A DNA stretch of 64,000 nucleotides from Pandoraea apista (lineage in GTDB: Bacteria; Pseudomonadota; Gammaproteobacteria; Burkholderiales; Burkholderiaceae): contig NZ_CP013481.2 in NCBI RefSeq assembly GCF_001465595.2, positions 3,100,001 to 3,164,000 of the forward strand, read 5' to 3'. The number at the start of each line of letters is the position of its first letter. Position 1 is the first letter of the stretch. This document shows, in pieces, positions 37,435 through 45,508 of this stretch. Made by a program: the position numbers and the translations under genes. The notes under the pieces are model-generated. The model did not search any database and was not told where the DNA came from. It saw only the letters and a program-made list of their open reading frames with translations.

Positions 37435-39264
37435 TCAGAAAGCCCCTGCCGCTATCGGACCGGCGGCTTGCCCGGGACCGAAAACCACATCGCGGTAGGT
37501 CTTGCCCGCCGGGATCATCGGATAGACATCGTCTTCGCGAGCAACAAGAACATCCAGCAGATAAGGCTCGTTGGGGTCTTCCAGCATGCGGGCGAGTGCC
37601 GCAGGCAATGCCTCGGCGCGGGTGACACGGGCTCCCGCCACGCCGTAACCTGCCGCAATGGTGACGAAGTCCGGATATGGCCGGCCATCGTCCGCCCCGT
37701 CGGGCACGTTGGGGTCCACCAGCGACGACGCCACGCGATTGCGCGCGTAGATCATGTCCTGCCACTGCCGAACCATACCCAGCCACTGATTGTTGATGAC
37801 CAGCACCTTCACGCCCAGCCCGTAGCGGCGGCACGTCGAGAGTTCGTTGACCGACATGTTGAGGCTGCCGTCGCCGTCGATATCGATCACCGGCACGTCG
37901 GGCAACGCCACCTTGGCGCCGATGGCCGCCGGCAGACCGAAGCCCATCGTGCCGAAACCCGCGCTGGACAGGAAAGTGCGCGGCTGACGCAGTCGCAGAT
38001 GCTGCATCGCCCACATCTGATGCTGTCCCACCCCCGTGGTCACGACCGCCTCGGGTGGCAACAGCGCCGCCAGGGCGGTGATGACGTCAACGCCCGTCAG
38101 CTCGTTCGCGTCGCCTGCCGTCCCCAAGGCTCCGGTCTGCGCCACGCGCAGCGGATGCGCCTCGCGGCGCTCGCGCAAGTAAGCATGCCAATCCGGCACG
38201 TTGCGGCGCTTTGCATGGGCCAGCAGACCGGCAAAGGCATCGCGCAGATCCGCGTGCACACCGAGCGTGACGGGCTTGTTCTTGCCGATTTCGGCGGCGT
38301 CGACGTCGACATGAACGATTTTTGCGTGACGCGCGAACGACGACGGGTCGCCGATCACGCGATCGTCGAAGCGCACGCCGAGCGCCAGCACGAAATCCGC
38401 TTCGTTCACCGCCACGTTGGCCGCGTAAGCCCCATGCATGCCGAGCGGACCGAGCAGCAACGGGTGATCGTCCGGCATTGCGCCGAGCCCCATCATCGTG
38501 AGCGCCACGGGGCAATCGAGCGCCTCGGCCAGCGCCACCAGCCGTGCGCCGGTGCCTGAGGCGATCACACCGCCGCCGGCATAGATCACCGGACGCTCGC
38601 TTTTCGCCAGCAACGCGGCGATCCGCTGGGCCGTCTCGTCGCTCATTCCAGCCGGCACCGGCGCCGCGAAACGCTTGTCGGTCGGCTGGTCGGGGCGCGC
38701 CTGTTGAATGTCTTTCGGAAAATCGAGCAGTACGGGGCCGGGCCGCCCCGCCAGCGCGCAAGCGGCCGCCTCGCGCACTGCGGCGGGAATATCGCGTGGC
38801 TCACGCACCTGCCGGGCGAGCTTCGTCACCGGCCTGGTGATCGCGACAATGTCCACTTCCTGAAACGCATTTTTGCCGAGCCAATGCGTCGCAACGTTGC
38901 CAGTGATGGCGAGGACCGGCACCGAGTCGCTTGCGGCGTCGGCAATCCCCGTTACCAGATTCGTCGCACCGGGGCCGGACGTCGCCAGACAAACGCCCAG
39001 CTTGCCCGTGGCGCGCGCGTAGCCCTGCGCGCCGAAAACCGAGCCTTGTTCGTGTTCGGTACGTACCAGCGTGATGGCAACGCGCGAGAGCGCATCGAGC
39101 ATCTCGAGGTTGGCGCCGCCCGGATAGCAAAACACCGTGTCGACTCCAATCTCGACCAGCGTGCGCGCAATAAGGTCTGCGCCTTTGGCAGACAACGGGG
39201 CAACGGGCTGGGAGACAGCACCGGTCACGGTTTCGGCAGCGGGCAAAGTCAGATCGAGTTTCAT
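37435..39264 (-). CDS. Acetolactate synthase large subunit-like ThDP enzyme
   Basis: 609 residues, three ThDP-enzyme domains: pyrimidine-binding (VFCYPGGANLEMLDALSRVAITLVRTEHEQGSVFGAQGYARATGKLG, with the activating Glu), central FAD-type domain (GPLGMHGAYAANVAVNEADFVLALGVRFDDRV) and PP-binding (DIDGDGSLNMSVNELSTCRRYGL...NNQWLGMV). Closest in pattern to IlvB/IlvG. No small regulatory subunit gene is adjacent, and a short leader (VTGAVSQPVAPLS) precedes the domain. Probable product acetolactate, but a related carboligase is possible. Divergent from an Lrp regulator. Confidence 0.85.
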   Translation of the reverse strand: MKLDLTLPAAETVTGAVSQPVAPLSAKGADLIARTLVEIGVDTVFCYPGGANLEMLDALSRVAITLVRTEHEQGSVFGAQGYARATGKLGVCLATSGPGATNLVTGIADAASDSVPVLAITGNVATHWLGKNAFQEVDIVAITRPVTKLARQVREPRDIPAAVREAAACALAGRPGPVLLDFPKDIQQARPDQPTDKRFAAPVPAGMSDETAQRIAALLAKSERPVIYAGGGVIASGTGARLVALAEALDCPVALTMMGLGAMPDDHPLLLGPLGMHGAYAANVAVNEADFVLALGVRFDDRVIGDPSSFARHAKIVHVDVDAAEIGKNKPVTLGVHADLRDAFAGLLAHAKRRNVPDWHAYLRERREAHPLRVAQTGALGTAGDANELTGVDVITALAALLPPEAVVTTGVGQHQMWAMQHLRLRQPRTFLSSAGFGTMGFGLPAAIGAKVALPDVPVIDIDGDGSLNMSVNELSTCRRYGLGVKVLVINNQWLGMVRQWQDMIYARNRVASSLVDPNVPDGADDGRPYPDFVTIAAGYGVAGARVTRAEALPAALARMLEDPNEPYLLDVLVAREDDVYPMIPAGKTYRDVVFGPGQAAGPIAAGAF

Positions 39265-39397
39265 GGGGACGTGGTTTCCTGCGGATTCCGTCGAACGAGA
39301 ACGGATTGTTGCGGCAAATATGCCTAATAAGCGTCAAGCTTACGGGCATCCGCCGGTAAATGCTTCGCGTATCGTTGACAAAATGCCAGCAATTTCA

Positions 39398-39439
39398 CAT
39401 GATTTATTCGGATTTTAATTTATCGAGGAATAAATCATG
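39398..39439. promoter_or_regulatory. 12-bp inverted repeat covering the Lrp start codon
   Basis: CATGATTTATTC (39398-39409) and GAATAAATCATG (39428-39439) are perfect inverted repeats with an 18-base AT-rich spacer. The right arm includes part of the ribosome site and the ATG of the Lrp gene. Likely an autoregulatory Lrp operator shared with the divergent ThDP enzyme; an RNA hairpin is also possible. Confidence 0.6.
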
Positions 39440-39949
39440 CAACTTGATGAATTCGACGAGAAAATTCTCGCACTTCTTCAGGTGGACGCCTCCCTCTCCG
39501 CCGCCCAAATCGGCGAGCGCATCGGCCTGTCTCAGTCCCAATGCTGGCGTCGCATCGACCGACTGGATGCCGAGGGTGTCATCGAGCGTCGCGTCGCGCT
39601 GGTCGACCGCAAGAAGGTCGGACTGAACGTGATGCTGTTCGCCCATGTGAAGCTTGCCGGCCACAACCGCAACGCGCTGCCGGAGTTCTCAAAGGCGATC
39701 CAGGAATTCCCCGAAGTCCTCGAATGTCATGTCCTCATGGGCAACGTCGACTTTCTGTTGCGCATCGTCACACGCGACGTCGACGCATACGAGCGATTCT
39801 TTTTCGAGCGCCTTTCCCAATTGCCGATGGTGCAGGAGGTCAACTCGATGATCGCCCTCTCGCAAATCAAATCGACGACGGTACTGCCCATCGGTAACGG
39901 CACAGCCTCTCTCGGCGGAAGTGCCGGATCGTCCATCAGCACTTCATGA
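39437..39949 (+). CDS. Lrp/AsnC family transcriptional regulator
   Basis: 170 residues. N-terminal helix-turn-helix (LDEFDEKILALLQVDASLSAAQIGERIGLSQSQCWRRIDRLDAEGVI, residues 2-49) and C-terminal RAM ligand domain (HVLMGNVDFLLRIVTRDVDAYERFFFERL). GAGGAA precedes the ATG. Divergent from the acetolactate-synthase-like gene with 172 bases between, so it most likely controls that gene and itself in response to an amino acid. Long C-terminal tail (Gly/Ser-rich) beyond the family core. Confidence 0.92.
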   Translation: MQLDEFDEKILALLQVDASLSAAQIGERIGLSQSQCWRRIDRLDAEGVIERRVALVDRKKVGLNVMLFAHVKLAGHNRNALPEFSKAIQEFPEVLECHVLMGNVDFLLRIVTRDVDAYERFFFERLSQLPMVQEVNSMIALSQIKSTTVLPIGNGTASLGGSAGSSISTS

Positions 39950-40107
39950 CACTACGCTGACAACTTCATGTCACGAAACAGGCAGTAGACTGTCGGCCCG
40001 CGTGCCGGACATCGACACCGTGCAACAGCATTGTGGAAGTCGCCGGCGCACGTTGGACAGCGCCCCCGCAAGCCTCTATCCTTAAACATCCACTCCGGGA
40101 GCCTTGC

Positions 40108-40665
40108 ATGAAACGTTGGTTCGGACTGACTGCCGCAGCCGCCATTATCGGCGTGACGGCCTGGTGCCTTATCCCTGCGCATGCCGCCCTGAAAAACGGC
40201 GCTCAAGCGCCTGACTTCTCTGCGCAGGCGTCGCTGGGCGGCAAAGTGTTTACCTTCTCGCTGGCCGATGCACTCAAGAACGGCCCCGTCGTGCTGTACT
40301 TCTATCCTGCGGCGTTCACCAAGGGTTGCACGATTGAAGCCCACGACTTTGCCGAAGCGACCGACAAGTTCAAGGAGATGGGCGCAACGGTCATCGGTGT
40401 GTCGCACGACAACATCGACACGCTCAACAAGTTCTCCGTGTCCGAGTGCCGCAGCAAGTTTGCCGTGGCGGCCGATACCGACCAGCACATCATGCGTGCG
40501 TATGACGCCGTGCTCTCGCTCAAACCCGATTACGCGAATCGTGTCTCTTATGTCATTGCTCCCGACGGCAAGGTGATCTATAGCTACGTTAGCCTCGATC
40601 CGGACAAGCACGTTGCCAACACCATGGAGGCCGTCCGCAAGTGGCGTGCCGCACACCCTGCGTGA
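40108..40665 (+). CDS. Exported Bcp-type peroxiredoxin
   Basis: 185 residues: a Sec signal peptide (LTAAAAIIGVTAWCLIPAHA) then a peroxiredoxin domain, GAQAPDFSAQASLGG and FYPAAFTKGCTIEAHDF with the peroxidatic Cys and its TxxC motif, plus a second Cys in SVSECRSKF that may be the resolving one. GGGAG before ATG 40108 fixes the start at the signal peptide rather than at an upstream ATG (40033). It probably reduces peroxides in the periplasm; no thiol-donor gene is adjacent. Confidence 0.9.
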   Translation: MKRWFGLTAAAAIIGVTAWCLIPAHAALKNGAQAPDFSAQASLGGKVFTFSLADALKNGPVVLYFYPAAFTKGCTIEAHDFAEATDKFKEMGATVIGVSHDNIDTLNKFSVSECRSKFAVAADTDQHIMRAYDAVLSLKPDYANRVSYVIAPDGKVIYSYVSLDPDKHVANTMEAVRKWRAAHPA

Positions 40666-40693
40666 TCGCAGTTCAATCACAGGATGATGCAGC

Positions 40694-41338
40694 ATGAAAG
40701 CCATAGCACGTGCACAAACGCGAAGCGAAGAACTCGCCAATAGTGTCAGTCACGGCGTTGCCTGCCTGGCGGCACTCGTAGCGATTCCCTTCCTTTTCAC
40801 GGCGGTTCGCCCGCCCTCGCCAAGCACGGTTCAGCAGATCGGCATTGGCGTTTTTGCGGTCACGATGGTGGTCGTTTATCTGGCCTCCGCGTTGTATCAC
40901 GGGCTTCCCGATGGTCGCGCGAAACGCGTATTCATGCGCGTTGATCACTGCGCCATCTTTCTTTTCATTGCCGGAACCTACACCCCCTTTACGATCAAGA
41001 TTCTCCACGATCCGTGGGGCTGGCCGCTGCTCACCGGTGTCTGGGTCATGGCACTGGCCGGACTGATCGCGAAGTCGCTCGGCCTGCTCGACCGGCCGCT
41101 CGTCTCCACCCTGCTCTACATCGGTCTGGGGTGGGTGGCCGTGCTGGTCGCCGGTCCGGTGCTCGCGGCCATTCCTGGCCCGGGCGCCGGATGGCTTTAC
41201 GCTGGCGGCGTCGCCTACACTGTCGGCGCGATCTTCTACTCGCTCGACGGCCACATCAAGTTCGGACATTTCGTCTGGCATCTGTTCGCCATTGGCGGAA
41301 CCGCCTGCCACTATCTCGCGGTCTGCCGCTACCTGTGA
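40694..41338 (+). CDS. Hemolysin III (YqfA/HlyIII) family membrane protein
   Basis: 214 residues, seven hydrophobic segments. Family signatures: EELANSVSHGVACLAAL at the N-terminus, SALYHGL, VFMRVDHCAIFLFIAGTYTPF, and KFGHFVWHLFAIGGTACHY near the C-terminus, whose His residues may bind a metal. Relatives are PAQR-type membrane proteins; haemolytic activity is rarely shown. Starts 29 bases after the peroxiredoxin stop, probably co-transcribed, and overlaps the convergent kinase by 10 bases. Confidence 0.88.
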   Translation: MKAIARAQTRSEELANSVSHGVACLAALVAIPFLFTAVRPPSPSTVQQIGIGVFAVTMVVVYLASALYHGLPDGRAKRVFMRVDHCAIFLFIAGTYTPFTIKILHDPWGWPLLTGVWVMALAGLIAKSLGLLDRPLVSTLLYIGLGWVAVLVAGPVLAAIPGPGAGWLYAGGVAYTVGAIFYSLDGHIKFGHFVWHLFAIGGTACHYLAVCRYL

Positions 41339-43074
41339 TCTCCCAGTGAGCGCCGGCAATCCACGAGTTTCTCGGATAGCCGATCACATCGCGCGGTGAG
41401 CGCCGGGTCGCCAAACATCCGGCACGCCCCGCGCATGCGATGCAGCAATGCCTGCGCGGCGTGAAGATCGGCCGGTCGGCGCGTGGCGATCAATCGGCGA
41501 AAACGCGCGAGGTCCTTGGCCATTTCTTCACGCATCAAACGGCGTGCATAGGGATCGTCCAGCAGTGACGGCCGCGTCGTCTTACGGCGCTCGCCGGTAT
41601 GATCGGAGGCAGTCCGCTGCGGCGCATCGACACCCGCGGGACCCTCAATGCCATCTGTACCAGCCGTACGCTCTGCACCATCCTCTCCGGGGCACGGCCA
41701 CCGCACCGCCAGCGTCTGGGTGAGCCGCTGTCGTGACACCGGTTTCGTCAGGACGTCGTCAATGCCGGCCTCTCTTGCCGCACGGGCTCCCACGATCGAC
41801 CCGGTCACAGCAAGCACGACCGGGGCCCGGCGGCCAAGCGCCGGGGCCAAGGCATGGAGCGTCTTCGCCAGCGTCAGCCCGCAAGCGCCGCCGAGCTGCA
41901 CGTCGGTGAGCACCACGTCGACGTCATGCGAAATCCATTGCAGAAGCGCTTCCGTCAAATCCTCCGCCCGTTCGACCACGCATCCAAGCGACGTCAATTG
42001 TTCTGCGAGGATGGCCCGATTCATCACGTGATCGTCGACCACCAGTGCACGGAGCCCGGCGCGCACGTCAATGCGAGCGACAGACCGGGCGACAGGCGCA
42101 GGCGCAACTGCGCGTCGCATCACGGCCTCGCGCTGCGCAGCCGGCGCCGGCTGCGCGGACGGCATCGAAAATGGCGATGCGAACGGCAGGGACAACCGGA
42201 ACCGCGCCCCCGAAGTGGAAGGCGCTACGCTCAGCGAGCCGCCCATACGCTGCGCCCATTGCTGTGAGATCCAGAGCCCCAGCCCGGTGCCGGACACCGA
42301 GCGATCCGCACGCGCAAAGGCCGCGAACACTGCGTTTTCCATGCCGGCCGGAATTCCAGGCCCGGTATCGCTCACAAAGATCGTCAACCGCCCCGAGTCA
42401 GCATCGCCCCGCGGCGCCATCACGCACGAATCGCGATGATCCGCCACCGGCTCCGGTGCTGCGTCCCACGATACCCGGACTGCAACGCCGCCGCAAACCG
42501 TGTACTTCAACGCATTGTCAAGCAGCGTTCGCAGCATCTGACGCAGTCGTGTGGCGTCGCCCCGCATCATGGCAGGCACATCGTCGGCAATGTCGCAGGC
42601 CAGCACGAGTCCTTTCGCGTGAGCCATGCCCGCAAAGAGGTCGACCTCCTCGTCGAGGCATGTTCGCAACTCGAAAACTGTCTCGCGCAGCGGCAGATGT
42701 ACGGCATCGCCCTGCCCCAGTTGCAGCACATCGTCTACCGCGCCCGCCACCACGCCGAGCATGCTTCGCATGGCGTCGAGTCGCTCGCGGGGCGCCGGCG
42801 CATCGGCTTCCCCCTCCGGACCCCCTGCACCTCCCCCGCCATCGACACCATTGTCGAGAGCTTCATCGCTGCACAGTGCATCGAGATGCCCCTGCAGCAC
42901 CTGCAACGGGGCCCGCAACTCGTGCACCAACGCCATTCGAAAAATGCTGACGTCCTCGCGGCCGTCCCTTACATGGCCTTGCGGCGCGAACGATGTCGCT
43001 GCAGGCAACCCATCGGGTTCATACCGTCCGGCATCGGCGCCACCGCGCCGGAAATTGGATTTGTCGAGATTCAT
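41329..43074 (-). CDS. Soluble hybrid histidine kinase with receiver and HPt domains
   Basis: 581 residues, no membrane segment. HisKA at 43-60 (FRMALVHELRAPLQ, phospho-His 51), HATPase about 165-297 (LLDNALKYT, SDTGPGIPAG, GTGLGLWIS), receiver about 342-455 (ALVVDDHV, VLTDVQL with Asp 391, LTKPVS) and HPt about 505-575 (LLHRMRGA, His 545). There is no sensor domain, so it may be activated by a partner. A low-complexity Gly/Glu insert lies in the HisKA domain (about 75-95). Divergent from the chemoreceptor at 43346. Confidence 0.88.
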   Translation of the reverse strand: MNLDKSNFRRGGADAGRYEPDGLPAATSFAPQGHVRDGREDVSIFRMALVHELRAPLQVLQGHLDALCSDEALDNGVDGGGGAGGPEGEADAPAPRERLDAMRSMLGVVAGAVDDVLQLGQGDAVHLPLRETVFELRTCLDEEVDLFAGMAHAKGLVLACDIADDVPAMMRGDATRLRQMLRTLLDNALKYTVCGGVAVRVSWDAAPEPVADHRDSCVMAPRGDADSGRLTIFVSDTGPGIPAGMENAVFAAFARADRSVSGTGLGLWISQQWAQRMGGSLSVAPSTSGARFRLSLPFASPFSMPSAQPAPAAQREAVMRRAVAPAPVARSVARIDVRAGLRALVVDDHVMNRAILAEQLTSLGCVVERAEDLTEALLQWISHDVDVVLTDVQLGGACGLTLAKTLHALAPALGRRAPVVLAVTGSIVGARAAREAGIDDVLTKPVSRQRLTQTLAVRWPCPGEDGAERTAGTDGIEGPAGVDAPQRTASDHTGERRKTTRPSLLDDPYARRLMREEMAKDLARFRRLIATRRPADLHAAQALLHRMRGACRMFGDPALTARCDRLSEKLVDCRRSLGDHR

Positions 43075-43345
43075 CGCGTCGTTGACGCCGCATCACGATT
43101 CACGCGCTTCGGCGTACTGAAGAACTGCAGGAGCCTTTTAGTCTGGCCTTTTGCTGGACGCTTGCGACTGCGCAAATTCCGATCTTTTTTTGTGAATGCG
43201 GCACTTTCGGAATCGCCCGAGCCGAATCATTCAAGTTCTGCCTCTCATCTGCCGATAATCCCTATGCCCCGTCTTGCACTTTCCGACGGGCGGGGAGGCC
43301 GCACGCTTTCACGGCGCGACCTGGGCATTCAATCTATCGATCCAT

Positions 43346-44989
43346 ATGTATAAGAACATTACGATTCGGACCAGCCTGACACTGGTCCTAGGTTTGCTTG
43401 GCGCACTTCTCGTCCTTGTCAGCGTTCTGGGCCTTCAGGCGCTCAGCTCCAGCAACGATTCCCTGAGCAAGATGGCCACGGAAGACACCCCCGCGCTGGC
43501 CGAACTCAAGGGCACCGGCGAGCAGATTCTACGAACCCGGCTGTCGATGGCGACCTACGCCTCGTTTGTCAGCCTCGGGGCGAATCCGGAAGAGTCGGAA
43601 AAAGTCCTCAACCGTGGCGCCCAATACATCGCCGCCTCGGACGCGCTCTGGAAGGATTATCTGAAACGTCCCAAAGAAGATGCGCACGAAGCGGAGTTGG
43701 CCAAGGCTACCGACGAAAAACGCCGGGCCTTTTTCGATAAAGTCGTGACACCGGCGCTCAATGCCCTCAAGCAAGGCGACGTGGCCGGGTTCCATCAGAT
43801 TCAGGCGCGCGTCGCGCCGTCTGCCTACAACGGTCTCGATACGGCCCTGCGCGAGCTTCAGGACATTCAGGTTGCCCGCCAGAAAACCCGCTTCGAAGCC
43901 GCTCAGCAGCGCTACAACGTCATGCGCGTCGCGTTGGGCGCAACGCTGGCCGTGGCTTTGCTGCTTGCCCTGTGGGGCCGCGCGATGCTTGCGCGCGCCG
44001 TGCTGCGGCCGATCCGTGAAGTCATCTCCCATTTCGAACGCATGGCTGCCGGCGATCTGAGCCAACGCGTCGAGCAACGTACGCGTAACGAGATGGGCCA
44101 GCTGTTCGGCGCCCTCGGCCGGATGCGCGATGGGCTCGCCACCACGGTTGGCACCGTGCGCGAAAGCACGGAAGCGATTCACGCCAGCGCCCGCGAGATT
44201 GCCGACGGCAACGCCGACCTCTCGCAACGCACCGAATCTCAGGCGTCGTCGCTGGAACAGACCGCGGCGAGCATGGAGGAGTTGACGGCCGTCGTCAAAC
44301 AGAACGCCGAGAATGCCCGCGCCGCCAGCCAGTTGGCGGTAACGGCGTCGGACACTGCGTCACGCGGCGGCGAGGTTGTCCAGGAAGTGGTGACCACCAT
44401 GCGCGATATCGCCGAGGCGTCGCAAAAGGTCACCGATATCCTGACGGTCATCGATGGCATTGCGTTCCAGACGAACATCCTGGCGCTCAATGCCGCCGTC
44501 GAAGCCGCACGAGCCGGCGAACAGGGCCGCGGTTTCGCCGTGGTCGCAGGCGAAGTGCGCACGCTGGCGCAACGCAGCGCGTCGGCTGCCAAGGAAATCA
44601 AGGGATTGATCGAAGCGTCGGGCAGCCGTGTCGAGACCGGCACCCGCCTGGTGGAACGCGCTGGCGCCACGATGGTGGAAGTCGTGCAGTCGGTCAAACG
44701 CGTGACCGACATCATGGGCGAAATCTCGGCCGCGAGTGTCGAACAGTCTAGCGGCATTGAACAGGTCAACCGGGCCGTGACGCAAATGGACGAGATGACG
44801 CAGCAAAACGCCGCGCTCGTGGAAGAGGCGTCTGCCGCAGCCGCCGCGCTCGAGTCACAGGCCGCACGTTTGCGCGAATCGGTGGCGCTGTTCCGTCTGT
44901 CCGCCCACGAGGCAACGCGTGCACCCGCAGGCAGCACTGGCGAGATCATGCCCAACGCTGCGCCTGGCACGCTGGCTCTCGCCGCTTGA
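43346..44989 (+). CDS. Methyl-accepting chemotaxis protein
   Basis: About 547 residues from ATG 43346 ([19 protein letters not shown]). Membrane segment 10-32, periplasmic Tar-like four-helix ligand domain (about 33-190), second membrane segment (about 191-212), HAMP domain ([24 protein letters not shown]) and the signalling hairpin with the conserved tip [34 protein letters not shown]. The C-terminus has no NWETF-type pentapeptide. Ligand unknown. The ribosome site is weak; ATG 43274 in frame has no advantage. Confidence 0.92.
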   Translation: MYKNITIRTSLTLVLGLLGALLVLVSVLGLQALSSSNDSLSKMATEDTPALAELKGTGEQILRTRLSMATYASFVSLGANPEESEKVLNRGAQYIAASDALWKDYLKRPKEDAHEAELAKATDEKRRAFFDKVVTPALNALKQGDVAGFHQIQARVAPSAYNGLDTALRELQDIQVARQKTRFEAAQQRYNVMRVALGATLAVALLLALWGRAMLARAVLRPIREVISHFERMAAGDLSQRVEQRTRNEMGQLFGALGRMRDGLATTVGTVRESTEAIHASAREIADGNADLSQRTESQASSLEQTAASMEELTAVVKQNAENARAASQLAVTASDTASRGGEVVQEVVTTMRDIAEASQKVTDILTVIDGIAFQTNILALNAAVEAARAGEQGRGFAVVAGEVRTLAQRSASAAKEIKGLIEASGSRVETGTRLVERAGATMVEVVQSVKRVTDIMGEISAASVEQSSGIEQVNRAVTQMDEMTQQNAALVEEASAAAAALESQAARLRESVALFRLSAHEATRAPAGSTGEIMPNAAPGTLALAA

Positions 44990-45119
44990 TCCCTGCGCCA
45001 CCGTCGCCGGCCAATCGGGACGCCAGCGTCCCGCTGGCGGCGGCGGAGATCCTCCTACGCAGTCCCGCCGGCAGACGAGCGCGCCGCATACGGCGCCATG
45101 CCTGTACCGCTGCATCGCA

Positions 45120-45404
45120 TCAAATGCTCGCGCGTTGCTCGAAACCTTTGAGTGGCAACTCTGCGACCCACGCCTTGTCGACGTCGCACGACGATACCTG
45201 CGCCCCCGGCGGCCCCTGACGCATCCACTCGCACAACGCCAGCAATTGCGCGGCCTCACCCTGCGCGATGACCTCGACCGCACCGTCGCGGCGATTGCGC
45301 ACCCATCCCACCAGCCCGATCCTGCGCGCTTCGGCCACGCACGCGGCGCGATACCCGACTCCCTGAACCAGGCCGTGCACTACGATCTGCCACGTTGCCG
45401 TCAT
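45120..45404 (-). CDS. acyP: Acylphosphatase
   Basis: 94 residues. Contains the family signature VVHGLVQGVGYRAACVAEARRIGLVGWVRNRRDGAVEVIAQGE: the catalytic Arg sits in VGYRA and the Asn in VRNR. Hydrolyses acyl phosphates such as acetyl phosphate or 1,3-bisphosphoglycerate. GGGAGGGGCA before ATG 45404 decides the start within a longer open frame. Confidence 0.92.
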   Translation of the reverse strand: MTATWQIVVHGLVQGVGYRAACVAEARRIGLVGWVRNRRDGAVEVIAQGEAAQLLALCEWMRQGPPGAQVSSCDVDKAWVAELPLKGFEQRASI

Positions 45405-45448
45405 TGCCCCTCCCTGCCGCAATCGATGGATGGATGTACGAAACCATG

Positions 45449-45476
45449 AAAAGGGGCTCGATTTAATTCGAGCCCC
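45449..45476 (-). terminator. Rho-independent terminator of the PepSY flavoprotein gene
   Basis: Reverse strand: GGGGCTCGA-ATTAAA-TCGAGCCCC-TTTTC, a 9-bp perfect stem with a 6-base loop and T4. It lies 33 bases after the flavoprotein stop and separates it from acyP. Confidence 0.8.
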
Positions 45477-45508
45477 GTTCACTACGTTAGCACACGGCCG
45501 GAGGACGT

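Noticed and set aside
45017..45039. Overlapping short hairpins after the chemoreceptor gene
   Set aside because: Two mutually exclusive stems without a T-run; in GC-rich DNA this is expected by chance.
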